From: Warburgia ugandensis
Taxonomy: Eukaryota; Streptophyta; Magnoliopsida; Canellales; Canellaceae
Assembly: GCA_035236585.1 (NCBI GenBank)
Contig: CP141128.1
Span: 26,317,618-26,381,617 of the forward strand
Direction: 5' to 3'
DNA length: 64,000 bases
Position 1 is the stretch's first letter. The number at the start of each line of letters is the position of its first letter. The notes beneath the pieces were generated by a model. It was given only the letters and a program-made list of their open reading frames with translations, was not told where the DNA came from and did no database searches. Below are positions 49,191 to 61,095 of the stretch, one piece after another. Both the position numbers and the translations under genes were made by a program.

Positions 49191-50460
49191 TTGTGGAGTC
49201 TACTAGTGATAATGTGCTTATAATAGAAACCTTTCCCAATGAACAATTGTTGCACATTTTCCAATTACCTTATTATGCAAATATAGTCAATTATCTTGTC
49301 ACAGATCAAATGCTTACTCATTGATCTAAACTAGATAAAAAAGATTTACTACTGAGGTTAAATACTTTACTTGGGACAATCCCTACTTGTTTAAGTACTA
49401 CCCTGATTAGGTCATTAGGATATGCATACTAGATAATGAACAACATAAGATCATCTCTTTTTGTCAAGACTAAGCATGTGGGGGCCATTTTAGTTCTAAA
49501 AAGATAGCTACAAAGATTTTGCAGTGTGGTTTTTTACGAGCCCATAATTTTTAGGGATTCACATGCTTAGAGCTTAACATGTGATAGATATTAACAATTA
49601 GGGAGCATAAGGAAAAGGAATATGATGCCCTTAAACCCTATTTTAATACTTGAGCCTTTTGATTGGTGTTTTAATTTTATAGGATCTTTTCCTAATTCCT
49701 TTGGTTATTTGTGCATTCTTATGGGGGTGGATTATGTGTCAAAATGGGTAGAAGCCATTCTTTGTAAAACCAATGATCATAGGGTGGGGGTCAAGTTCTT
49801 AAAAGAAAATACATTTGCATGTTTTGGTTCATAGGGGCCATAATTAGTGATGGGGGTAAACATTTTTGCAATAGGATATTTGAGAACTTAATGAAGAAAT
49901 ATGGTGTAGAATAGCTACCCCTATCATCCTTAGACTAATGAATAGGTACACGTGCCTAATAGAGAAATAAAGCATATTATAGAAAAGACAATCAATCTAA
50001 ATAGGAAAGACTAGTCTTTGAGACTTAGTTACACTTTATGGGCCTATTGTACTACATATAAAACTCCTATAGGTATGTCACCTTAGTACCTGGTCAATGG
50101 AAAAGCATGCCACTTATTAGTAGAATTTGAGCATAAAGCATATTGAGCCATTAAAAAGATAAATTTTGATCTAGATTCTGCTAGCACCCACAAAAAACCC
50201 CAACTTAATGAGTTGGATGGGTTAAGATACGATGCATATGAGTTAGCAAAGCTATAAAAAGATGGCATGAAAATCACTCATGATAGACATATCTTAAGAA
50301 AGTCCTTTACCCCAGGATATAAGGTCCTCTTGTATAATTCTAGATTGCATCTATTTCCACGAAAACTTAGATCTCAATGGACTAGACCCTACACAATATG
50401 TACTATATATCCTCAGGGGGGTCTTCGAGAGAGAAAAGGATGGAGAGATCTCTAAAGTTA
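49191..50460 (+). pseudogene. Integrase of element C
   Basis: More complete than in E: 'FPNEQLLHIFQLPYY'-type start, a degenerate zinc finger about 49470-49580, core 'MMPLNPILILEPFDWCFNFI', 'ILMGVDYVSKWVEAI', 'GVKFLKENTFACFG' (open 49622-49834), a core end with 'EKTINLNRKD' and 'LWAYCTTYKTPIGMSP', then 'GKACHLLVEFEHKAY', 'LDSASTHKKPQLNELDGLRY', 'HDRHILRKSFTPGYKVLLYN' and 'SRLHLFPRKLRSQWTRPYTI' of the C-terminal domain (open 50267-50455). The first catalytic Asp region reads FNFIGS where W.IDFMGP is normal, so the residue is lost. Numerous stops. Confidence 0.9.
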
Positions 50461-52361
50461 GTGGACCAAGGTTGAAACCCTTCCTAGGGTTGATAAACCC
50501 TGAAGTGGAAGAAGTATCACTTGAGGAACCATATATCAGGACCCAACTTAGAAGGTCCCATAATACCAACATCCATCATTAGAGATGCATTCATCACTAT
50601 CATTGCATAGAATATGTATGGCTGAAGATTTTAAACTTAGTACTCACTGGGATGCAACCTTGGTTTTTAGAGTCTCATTGTTCTACCTTACCCATTTAAC
50701 ATATGGATGTTCTATATTTCAAAACATTAGGGAAAATGTTTAGTTTAGGTTGGGGGTGTTGACATGCATGAGATTTCTAAGTTTTTCTTGGTGTTCTTGT
50801 TAAAAAAAAAATCAAATTTTTATGAGTTTTGAGGTCAAGTTCCTTTACTGTGATGAGAATTGGATTTCAGAAGTTTGGTATTTCCACTACTTTAACTTCT
50901 TAATAGAAATGCATATCGTTAATTTTGCATTTTATTCATGTCTGAAAGTATTTTATGAAAGTTAAATCTCATAACACACTTACACATAATGCATATATTT
51001 AGACTAATAGATGATTATGACTAAGAGATGCTGAGAAAAATCAATAGAGACCTATATACCCAAGTGAGTATTAGAGAATACCATCTTTCTGAGGATTATA
51101 AGTAATTCCATATTTCCTATAGTGAACATTACTTTGAAAGATCTCAGTATCTTTGTTTTGGTCAAACTGCTAAGAACTAAAAAGGGGTATTAACTTTGTT
51201 TCCCAAATATTTATTGACTCATATAAGCTTTAAGAAACCTAGGAAATGATATAGAACATTCTTGTTTTAGCCAAGAGATATAAAGCCTACCTAGTCTATT
51301 ATATACCACTAGTTAGACATTGAGCCTTTTTGAAAAGCCTTTCTTTCATAAACCCCATTTACTTAAAGAAACCCCAGTAAGAATATCCATACCTTCCTTT
51401 CAAAAATGATTAGAGATGGCAGACAAATTAGAAAAAGGACAAAAGTCAAAGAAGTGAAAAATATCAAAAGTACAAAGAATATTATTCCTCCTTAGAAATA
51501 CAATGAAAAGTGAAGTGTCAAAAAAAGAAAAAGAAAAGAAAAGGTCGTGAAGAAAAGAGAAAGGAAGAATAGAAAAGATATCCATTTCAAATATAATCAA
51601 AGGTAAAGTTGTTCAAACAAATATACATTGAAGACCTCTAATCAAATTTGAAACTTTGAATCCTTGGACCCTTCTTTTCAAAACCCCGCCCAAGCCTACA
51701 TTTTATCCTATCTAAAGACTTATTAATCTTAAGGTGGACTATAGCCTTGACATGGATATAAATAGGAAGGATTTAAGGTGGACTATTATGTATGGTCTTA
51801 GTAATGTCATCTATTCTAAGGGATCATATTTCTTTGTCTCATCTGTTCTCAAAAGATGTATGAACCATTAGCATCTTTAATTTGGTCACATAGTAAGAGA
51901 AATTTGTTTGACCCCATTTCTCTGGGAGCTTTATTCATGAGTGTATACTAGTGACAATTTCAGGTCAGGACATTGTTCCAAAGGCACAATAAGCATATCT
52001 ATTTAGAAGTCCTAACTTATGTAGTTACACACAGACTACACACTGAGATGAAACTGGAAGAAAATGCCTTTGGTATGTGGTGTAATTTGTAGAAATTTTC
52101 ATTCATCTTTATTAATTTGTTAAAGAATGTAGTATTAATGGATGGGAATTCTCTAAAATAAAATAAAGGACTTAGCACTATTAAATTTTGTGGGTATATT
52201 CAATGCAAAACCCTCAAGAGGCTTAACTCATCCACTAGGGGTAACTTACTAGTTTAAGGATTTGTTGCATATGCTAACTGCTAACATGAGTACCTACAAA
52301 AAGGGCAACCATTTTATTTTCATGGGTTTTTGCATGTTTTGCTCTAGACTAGCAAAATTTT
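50461..52361 (+). other. Non-coding region of element C between integrase and 3' LTR
   Basis: About 1.9 kb. A purine-rich GGTTGGGGGTGTTGACATG at about 50750 follows the end of pol and resembles a second polypurine tract. The rest matches element E in reverse complement. An A/G-rich stretch 51400-51600 gives one chance minus-strand frame. No env-like frame seen. Confidence 0.7.
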
Positions 52362-52371
52362 GGTTGAGGGG
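52362..52371 (+). promoter_or_regulatory. Polypurine tract of element C
   Basis: GGTTGAGGGG, directly before the start of the 3' LTR, comparable to GCTAGTTGGGGG of element E. Confidence 0.65.
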
Positions 52372-52372
52372 T

Positions 52373-54852
52373 ATAACAAGTGTTCAATTTTGTATAAAAA
52401 ACACTAAATTAGTAGCCCATGTCTTATAACTTATATTGTTAAATTAGGGTTTTTGGCTAGAAGTTTGTAACAAAAGTTTGATATTTTATAGGTTTAGAAG
52501 CTAATCCAGAGTAAAAATGTGCATGATAATAATTTTCTAGGATTTGATTAAGACTTTTATTTTTCTGTAAGTGTTGAGAAGGTAATCCAAAGGCCGAGCT
52601 TGATCGAGATAAGAATTAAGGCCATACATAAGGTTTTCTAATCTAACCTAAGCCTAAATGACATCAATCTAAGGTGTGATGAAGGTTCAAGATCATCCTA
52701 GATCAAGTAAGAAGGCAATGGAAGAAGCAAAAAGTGACTATAAATTTACCCAAGCCAACTCATGCATTTCCACTACCTTTGCATGAGAGCCACTAAAGCT
52801 ACTTAACCACTAAAGCCATGAAAAAGGGAGATTTGTTGTATGAGCTATTCAAGAATTGAAACTGCTTAAGCCACCAAAGAATGAACCATCAAAGTGAACC
52901 ATCAAGCCAAGGTGGAGTGCCGCTTCAAGCCACATGATTGGAGCATCAATTCAAGCAAACATGTAAAAATCCTAAGTTTTCCTCTAGATTTTCCTCATTA
53001 CTTTCTTTTCTATTTTCCCACTCTTCCCACTATTCAAATTCCATCCAATTAGAGGGTTGGAGAGCCACTTTCCTTCCATAGAAAATGACACTCCCCCCCT
53101 TCCAGAATTAGTAACCAGCCAGCACATCACCTCCTATCACCCTTATGTCATCTTTATGACATCATTCCTACCTAAATTTTCTCCTCCAAAACTTCTCCTC
53201 ACCTTCCTCACTCAATACCCTAACCCTAAAGCCACTTTTCTCATAGATTCATTCTTTCCTAAGTTAAGACCTTGCTCATCTATATATATCCTCCGGGTTC
53301 ATAGCAATTTTCCAAGTAGAGGTGGATGAGACACCTTGAAACATAGCTTCTTTTGGTGCTTTGTTGCTGCTAAACTTTGGGACTTATATGTTGCTTTTCT
53401 TCCTTCTCTTTTATAGTTATTGTCTTAATTAACTGCTCTTCAATTCAGATTAGTAGTTTACTTGTTTTGATTTAATTTAATTGCTCTAAGTTTTCCTTGT
53501 TTTGATCCTTAGTAACATGCAACTTTCCAGCCTTCAATCCCCCTCCTTTATTGGATCAATTCTTTAGTTTTTCTTTGTTAGTAAACCAATATTTATATTG
53601 GTTATCATCTAAGAGTTACAGCCAAGAGAATAGCTAGCTTAGAAATTGAAAATCACCTCTTGAATTCCACATTTTTGCTTGTTCACCACTTTTGTTTAGG
53701 TCAATTTTTCTTAGCTAGTTCACCCTTTTAGCCTTCTTTTCTCTCAAATTTATTTTTATGCTTTCTTTACAATTAGTAAACTTTATATTGGGAGCTTTAG
53801 ATTGACATTTTTTTTTGTAGTTTAGATATAGTTTTGCAAGCTTGAAGTGTGAACAATTTCCAGAATTTGTAGGCAGATTTATTTGCATAATTTTGGTGTA
53901 ATTTGGTATTGATTCAATAAAGTTGATTGAGGTTTCTTGTTATGGAATGATTTTTTTATCAATTTACATTGGATCTGGGTTGCTTCCTTGCATAAAATTT
54001 GTGGTTTCAATTACTACCTTATGCTTGACTTGTTTGATGTTCTTAAATAGTTGAAATATTGAATTTTCCTCCTGTTAAATTTGTGCTTTGTTTCTAGCCA
54101 TCTAAACACTTTATTTGCTCGTATCCTTGGGCATGGATTTAGCATTTCATGTTAGTTATTAGATCCACTAATTAATTTGCATGATAGTTCACCTTAGATT
54201 GTCACTTTTGCACCTTAGAACCATGTGTACAATCCATGGGTCATGCTCATGGTACTAGGCACTTTCCTTTTTGAATTTTGCTTAATTTAGTTTTGGTAGT
54301 AGTTTTTTCATTGTTTGCTTAACTTACAAAGTGTTAAATTTAGAAAGTGTCTTTAATTGTAGCTTCCATTCACATGCATGTTTCTAATCTCTTGTTAAAG
54401 TTAGTTAGATCACATTGGTTACTTGTTCTTGCATGTTAGTTTAGTGTTAGAAAGTTTCCTACTTTGGTTTTTGAAAGTTTTATTTTTAGAAAATTTCTAA
54501 TTCTAGTTTAGGAAAGCGTTAATTTAGAAAAGTTTCCCTTTTAGTAGTTTCCTTAAGTTAAGTTTTTCCTTTAGTTTCTTGCATGTTAGTTAGGTAAGTT
54601 TTCATTTTAATTGCTTAGCTTTAATTCTAGAAAGATTCTTTTAATTCTAGTTTCTAATTCCATGCATGTTTCCTGCTTAGTTTGTTTTAATTTTCTAGTT
54701 TATTTACATCTTTATCTCTTTGGATGAATTTAATTAATTTAAATAGAATCCAATCCATTATAAATCTATGAGATTCCTCATGGGATGGACCTCACTTGCA
54801 TGAAAATACTAAATTGATTCATGCGCTTGTATGTAATTTTAAAGCTGCACCA
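52373..54852 (+). repeat. 3' LTR of element C
   Basis: About 2.48 kb from TATAACAAGTGTTCAATTTTG (TG start decayed) to ...GCACCA. Aligns with 13082-13295 plus 30834-33265, and with LTR G in its first part. TATATATA at 53281-53288 is a plausible promoter TATA; the 5' LTR has CTGTATATACC at that place and LTR G has ATAAATA at 63754. Next base onward is the right TSD CCAAT (54853-54857). Confidence 0.9.
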
Positions 54853-54857
54853 CCAAT

Positions 54858-56321
54858 GCAGTGATTGATGCATTGAGCTAAAAGATGCAAGGAATGCATG
54901 TAAGCATGATTTCTAGGAGCTAGGTGAGTGCAGATAAAAATTTTAGCATGGGGATGGAAATCATTCATGGCAAAGTTGGAAGTGAAATTTACCATTGTTG
55001 AAAGAGTCCTTAAGATGTAGAAGGATGATTACAAGACACATGAATTAGTTGGGAAGCCATGTTTCTCGTGAGAAACAAATTGTAGTGTTTGAAGGCATGG
55101 TAGATTGGTAACCAAATTAAGGGAAGAAATCCTCAAGGAGGCATACTAGTCATAGTATACCATTCATCGAGGTGGAATGAAAATTTACTAGGATTTTAAA
55201 AGATACTTCTGTTGGATTGGCATGAAGAAGGATGTGAGAGAGAGCATGTGGAGAAATGCTTAATGTGTCAACAAGTCAAGATCAAGTAGATGCTGGTGAG
55301 ACTATTACAATTCCTTGAGCTTCTTGAGTGAAAGTGAGATCATATCAACATGGACTTCTTTGTGTGTATGCATAGGATGTCAAGCTAGCCTGACATGATA
55401 TGCGTGATAGTTGATTGGATAACAAAAATTAGCACACTTCATCACAATCCAAAAAAATTGGTCTTTTGATTGTTTGGAAGAGTTGTATATTCAAGTTATG
55501 AGGTTGCATGGGATATGACTAACTCACAAAGAAAAAAGGAAGTGACTTCGACAAAAAGAGAAGTGACTTGGACAAAAAGAAATGAAGAACCTTGGACCCA
55601 TCATTCAAACATTTATTAATGAGTTCTATATCTCCCTGACCAAATCCACCCAGATTAGGATTATAATTTATGGTCAATCAAGCTTGATAGATTCACCATC
55701 TGAAACAAGAAGTTCTAGCCCTAAAGGTATAATAACAACCACTTGGTGTCCATCCGATGCGTCAACTATGGTTGTTTCATATCCCAGGGACAGCCAATTC
55801 ACCTTGCAATTTTAGAGATGTACGCAAGAGTCTTTGGGGTCATCATTGAGCTTTACTATAGTCTTTCATCTTCAGGTGGATGTATAGTTCGAGAAGAGAC
55901 TCAAACTCTGGAGGACATGCTGAGAGCATCTGCAATTGAATGGAAAGGGCACTGGGATGAGAGTTTACCATTGGTTGAGTTCGTATACAATAGCATTTTC
56001 CACTCAAGCACCAAAATGGCTCCATGAGACTCTGTACAAGAGACCCTGTAGTTCACCAACATGCTAATATGAAGTTCATGAGAACAAATTTGTGCAATCA
56101 GAATTGGTGAAACAAAGCATCAATAAGGCAAGACTCATTTGGAAGTAGCTCATTGTAGCTCTGAGAAGATGAAAAATCTATGCTGAAATTATGCGTAGAG
56201 ACTTAGTGTTCAAGGTTGGGGACCATGTGTTTCTAAAAATCTCCCCAACCAAAGGAGTCATGAGGTTCAAAATGAAAGAAAAAATTAGTCATTGATTCAT
56301 CAGTCCTTTTGATATTCTTGA
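54858..56321 (+). pseudogene. RNase H end and integrase of chromovirus element A
   Basis: Starts 'NAVIDALS' completing RNase H after element C, then 'GRLVTKLREEILKEAY', 'YTIHRGGMKIY', 'DFKRYFCWIGMKKDVRE' and 'HVEKCLMCQQVKIK', an HHCC finger with both cysteines; core start 'EWKWDHINMDF' (first Asp kept), 'VIVDWITKI', 'VMRLHGI', '[14 protein letters not shown]' (usual 'SIVSDRDSRFTSRF', second Asp region altered), 'QTLEDMLRASAIEWKGHWDE', 'SLPLVEFVYNSIFHSSTKMA'; C-terminus 'RRDLVFKVGDHVFLKISPTK' and 'GVMRF.MKEKISH'. No chromodomain follows. About 230 bp of unrelated sequence splits the core at 55520-55750. Stops and frameshifts throughout. Confidence 0.92.
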
Positions 56322-56368
56322 AAGAGGGTGGTAATGTAATAACCCAAAAATTTATACTCATTTTGTCT
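56322..56368 (+). repeat. Polypurine tract and first bases of the 3' LTR of element A
   Basis: GAAAGAGGGTGGTAA runs to 56334, then TGTAATAACCC from 56335 follows the native LTR start of element H (TGTAATGACTCAAAA...CTCTTTTGT) for about 30 bases before the LINE poly(T) begins. The remainder of this LTR is not found immediately beyond the LINE. Confidence 0.75.
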
Positions 56369-56469
56369 TTTTTTAAAAGAAAGAAGAATTTTATTGTTCA
56401 TGACAATCCAAAAGTACAATGGAGGTCCATATAGCTAAAACTCCACATTAATAACAAATCTACATGGGA

Positions 56470-56990
56470 ATCCACTACAAAAAATAGCCAAAAAAAGAAT
56501 CAAGAATAGAACATCTACATTTGATATTTGGAAGACCCAATCCATCCATACAAATAATCCCCCTAAAATTTAGAAAAGAACACTCTTGTGGAATAAAGAA
56601 AAAATAGTCAGAATACCTAGATGCTACAACATTCTTAGCCAAATAATCTACAACAGCATTCATCTTTCAAAAGCATGTGATAGATGAATGACTATAGTAC
56701 TCATAGCACTCTTAATCTCCTCAATGATATGTTCCAAATACCATACATACTTTCCTCTTATCATATTCACCAAACCTTGACCATCTAATTCAATCAATAC
56801 AGGGAAAAAATTAAATGTCCTCGTAAATCTAATTTGTTGCACAACAACCATGGGGTCTACAAACAATTTGTTGTTTAGACCATAAAACATATAAAAACTA
56901 AATTTTACAGCACCATTATGGTCAGGAATTATACCATCTCCTCCACTTAAACTTGTGTTTCCTATACAAGCTCCACTAATGTTCAATTTA
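56470..56990 (-). pseudogene. RNase H domain of the LINE
   Basis: Minus strand: 'NISGACIGNTSLSGGDGIIP' (usual 'NVDGACIGNPGLSGGGGIIR'; the first catalytic Asp now reads Ser), 'DHNGAVKFSFYMFYGLNNK', 'FPVLIELDGQGLVNMIRGKY' where the third acidic position is kept as Asp, 'WYLEHIIEEIKSAM', 'IVIHLSHAFE' and, after a frameshift, 'NAVVDYLAKNV'. Closely follows the plant L1 RNase H. Open frames 56660-56986 and 56475-56663. Confidence 0.9.
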
Positions 56991-57099
56991 CATCATTCGA
57001 AATTGGAAGTTTTAAAAAATTGAGTTTGTCCACCTCATTCCAATTTAAGGCAGCCATCTTCTTAGAATTTTTTTATTAAAGATGACAATATGAATTTAC

Positions 57100-57800
57100 A
57101 TTAAAAATTTATAAAAACACTCTTTATAGGACTAGCATCATACACATCCATGCATCTTGCTTTTCACAAACACCACTATATAATAAATTGGAGATATTTA
57201 GTCATCGTAAAAAAGATATTTTTCCTACTTGTATAAGAAATCAAATGTCTTACTAATGATAGCAAAGTGAAGCCACTCAGAAATCTAATGCTAAATGCAT
57301 TCAAGTAGTTCCACACCTCTCTACTAACATCACCATGATAGAGCAAATGGAATAAATCTTTCTCCTTATGATTGTTGTTGGAAACACGCATCTTAACTAT
57401 AGAATCCACAAGAACCCTATTTATAGAGCAAGTATAGAGAAAATAGAGAGATTAGTGACATATGAGCATACCAAATGATGTAGGAAAGATCCCACAGACT
57501 AAAGTTATTCCTAATTACCTCCCAAGTTGTCTTTGTAGAAAAAACTCCACTAGGAGTAGGCAACAAGATCCAAGAATTATTATGAATTTTTAGATTATTC
57601 ATAGTAGTAACATGCATACCCAACATCCTCATCCAAGGTTGACTACTATAATGAGTTCTCAAGGGATTCATTAATGTACCTGATCTTATATATTTTGACC
57701 ACATAAATTCTGCCCAAATTCCATCTTTGACAAGAACCCGCCAGACTAGTTCAAAGCTAAATACCCCAACCACATCACAAAGCCTTCTAACTCCAAGACC
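57100..57800 (-). pseudogene. Zinc-binding RVT region of the LINE
   Basis: Minus strand open pieces 57417-57773 and 57176-57409: 'ELVWRVLVKDGIWAEFMWSK', 'GVFSTKTTWEVIR' then 'KEKDLFHLLYHGDVSREVWN', the short domain between RT and RNase H found in plant LINE proteins. The usual C..H/C cluster is degenerate. Confidence 0.82.
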
Positions 57801-59160
57801 CCCTATTGAATAGGTCTACAAATCCAATCCATAGATTACCAATGTCTCTTAGGACCAAAATTAGACTTAGCTCAAAGAAAATTCACAAAAAGCCTCACTG
57901 CTCTATACAAAACATATAAAGATGGATTTAAGGTGGACAATAAATAAGTAGGTGTGGAAGACAACCCATGCTTCACCAAAACCAACCCACCTACAAGGGA
58001 TAATTTTAGGTCTAATTTTATCCACAATAGGCTAAAACATGGAAGAGCTAGGCCACCCCTTGAATAAAAGAACTCTAAGGTAAGAAATGGACAGGGACAC
58101 ATATCTGATAACCCTTACATACATGGATAATAGAGGATCTACTTGGAGAAGCTTTACTTGCAATAAACGCAACTCTTTTGCATGTTGATTCTCTAGCAAA
58201 AAAAATTCATACCTTGGTGGTAAATTTATAATAGAAGAAAGCATAGATTTCTAACCATTACAAAATATCATGGAGTCATCTACAAATAGAAAATGAGAAA
58301 TGCTTTTGCATCTATGAATATGAAACTGGAGTCCAATATTTAAAAAATAAAAGTAAAAATTTGAGGGCCCTCTACGCAAAACCTCCTTCATCAAAATGAA
58401 TAAAAGTAGTGATAGAGGATCCCCTGTCTCAAGCCTTGAAAAGATTTGAAAAACCTAGCTGGGCCGCCCTCACATAAGACAAAGAACCAACAATTCTCAA
58501 TTAATTTTGTGACCATATAGATGCATAGAGTTGAGAACCCAAATTTCCTCAAAACAACATATAAAAGTTCTCATTCCCTACTATGAATCTTTTACCCATG
58601 TCCAATGTTAGAACCACATTATTTCATAGAGTCTTGCAATCAATATCATGGATCATTCATGTTCAATCAATATGCTATAAAAATACTTTTTCTTTTTGTA
58701 AAAGTAATTTGATGATGTGAAACTAAATTTGCAAGAATATTACCCATTCTATCAACAATGATTCTTGTAATAACTTTATAATGGAAATTTCACAAGCTAA
58801 TTGTGAGGAGATAACTAACCTTGCATGGAATAAGGTCCTTCTCTATAATGTCCTAATACCCTTGGTAAAGTGAACCGCCAAAACCATTTGGACTAGGAGA
58901 ACTATCTCGGTCCATATAAAAACCAATTTGCATGATTTCCTCAACTTTATGAATATTTGTGAGTTAAGAATTCTTATCATCTTGGATTAGATTTGGAATC
59001 ACATCAACAATGTCATTAGGAGTATATCTTAATTTTGGATTTCTTTACAGAAATGGTTCACAAGCATATCTTTGATTCACCCTTATTAGTTAATCTGCCA
59101 CCATCATCATCCACAAGGGTAAAGATAGAAATTTGTTGTCTCCTTTGCTTAACTTTGGAG
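57801..59160 (-). pseudogene. Reverse transcriptase of the LINE
   Basis: Minus strand from the right: 'YKIIAKI', 'FGFSTLCIYMVTKLIENCWF', 'GLRQGDPLSLLLFILMKEVL' (conserved G.RQGDPLSP block), 'SISHFLFVDDSMIFCN' (catalytic FVDD box, intact), then 'LPPRYEFFLLENQHAKELRL' and 'FLTLEFFYSRGGLALPCF'. Open pieces are 58032-58244 and 57872-58102. Non-LTR RT, not related to the LTR element RTs in the window. Confidence 0.88.
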
Positions 59161-59342
59161 TGAAAGAACTTATTATTTCTACCACCCAACTTAAGCCATT
59201 TAATATATGACTTTTGCCTCTGAAAATAGTCCTCATGAAGTAGATACGCACTTCAAGACGCATGAGCATTTAAGTAATTCAAATAATTAGAATCCAAGGA
59301 TCAAAATCATATAAAAAAATCCATTTCCATCACCCATCCTCT

Positions 59343-61095
59343 TGTCACATCCTGGTTTTCTATAAACAATATTTGAAATTTTCTTTATTTTGAAAGTGAG
59401 TTATCAAAGGCATAATATATCCATGGATTTAAAAGCACCCATTTCGAACTAGATGTCACAAGAAAAATATTCTCACATAGATTAAAATAGGAAAAATTTT
59501 GCTAAATCAATTTCTTTGCCACAGAACCCACTAGTCACAACATGAAATACTATTAAAAACACACTTCCATTGATAGTCCAGAATATTTAAATTGTATCAA
59601 GTATCAATTATAAACTTACAATCCAAGACTATTAAATATAGTCTATTCCAAAATCCAACTTCTAACATAAGCAGATACTTCTTCACTCATATACATCAAA
59701 GTGCTATGTAAACTACGTGTCTATGATGGTGCCTCATCTCCTACTCTATGCCCCATCTATGTCTCTCTTGGAATGTTTGTAGGGGGTGAGCATAAAATGC
59801 TCACCTTGGAATAAAGCTAATACTACTAGTCCTCCAAAATTACAAGATAAACAATAGTATGGATGCACATGTAAACTAGTAATAAGCAGTACTAATCCAT
59901 GTGCTAATCAAATTGATAAAAGATGTAATAGTCAGTCAACCTAATGAGTTCAGATTGAATTGGAGCATGTGTAATCAAATTTAGAGCATGCATAATTATG
60001 GCTATGCTTAAATTGAACATAACATCAAATCCAACACAATTAATATGATCCTCTGAAAAATCTAAAAAATTGTTAAATTACAAGCTCTAGATAAAAACCT
60101 TGATCGGTGAATTCCTTGATAAAAAGTACCATGTCCAAACCATTGGGACCCCTTAGAGGTTCCAACCAGGGAGTGTGGAGATGAGATGCTCTAATGAGGA
60201 AAATAATAAGTGTTTTTCAAATATGCTCACCAAAATCATGCAATACTTGTACTTACATATGATGTGACAATTTAGTCCAGTCAAGAGGGCATTGGCACAC
60301 TTGTCCTACCAGTAGAGACCTCTATGTTGTCCAACGCTCTTGGATAGTCTAACTCTCTTAGAACATCAACAAATGCATCAAACAATGTCCAACACTCTTG
60401 GACCACCAATCACAGACTCGTATGCTCATATGTGCTACCATTACCTCAAGGTAACTACCATTGGCATATGTTTCCATGGACACCATGTGGTAGTGTGAAC
60501 CAATCCCCATGGGTGGTTAACCTGCTATTGCTAGAGTAGTCCCCATGCTAACTACCCCTCCAAAAGCTCATCCCTAGCTAAAGCTCATAACTAAGCTGGT
60601 ATTATTCACAATTAGAGGGTAGGGGCCAACTACAACCTCCAAGCATAGAACCTTAGGCCTTATAGTTGCACAAAGCAAGCATGCCACTAGGGAGCCCACA
60701 CACTTAGTTTGTATACTGAGGGGTCCCTCCAAACAAATTGATCAAATCAAACTAGTAGGCTTTATAGCTATTTTGTGAGCTATTGCATCAAGGTCTACCT
60801 ACTCAAGCCACCTTCAAGTGATTTTTTCCTCAAATCAAATCAAATACCTCATAAGACTTATAGCTATTTCATGAGTGCTTGGCTTAAAAACTCTGATTAA
60901 ATTGGTAAATCACTTTCTAAGTCAAGTATACCTCAAAACATAGAAAGGTTTATATTTTACACCATCTCATGCATGAATGAGAAATCTTAAATAATTTGCA
61001 AGGTTTAGGGCTTTCCATACATAGTACCATGGTTCATGTGTCATGAAAATTTCAAAACCATCCTATAAGTAGTAGACTTACTACCATTTTCAACA
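59343..61095 (-). repeat. Divergent Tekay-type LTR, probably minus
   Basis: Starts TGTCACATCCTGGTTTTC, like TGTGACGACCTGAGTTTTC at 33917, and has a perfect hairpin at the expected place (59785-59805). Further right the word pattern of a T/A-rich stretch followed by a GC-richer part with CACCATGTGG and GGGTGG words (60470-60560) recalls the other LTRs, but base-for-base similarity is low. The right limit and TSD were not found; 61095 is only where similarity fades. Confidence 0.5.
59785..59805 (-). other. Conserved LTR hairpin, divergent version
   Basis: GGTGAGCAT (59785-59793), loop AAA, ATGCTCACC (59797-59805), a perfect 9-bp stem. Both arms differ from the GAGTAT/ATACTC form in S1, S2 and H, yet remain complementary. 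Confidence 0.7.

Larger units (their letters stand above)
56369..59340 (-). mobile_element. 5'-truncated L1-type LINE with C-terminal RNase H
   Basis: On the minus strand the order is RT, zinc-binding reverse transcriptase domain, RNase H, then a T-run on the plus strand (56361-56375) standing for the poly(A) tail. The endonuclease that should precede RT is absent, the usual result of incomplete reverse transcription. Stops and frameshifts are frequent. It has entered the 3' LTR start of element A. I could not settle its TSD; TTTTGTC left and TCTTGTC right are weak candidates. Confidence 0.88.

Noticed and set aside
53057-53329. 90-aa frame repeated in both C LTRs (31680-31862 and here)
   Set aside because: Repetition is due to LTR identity; the frame is C/T-rich, length differs between copies and it begins upstream of the presumed TATA.
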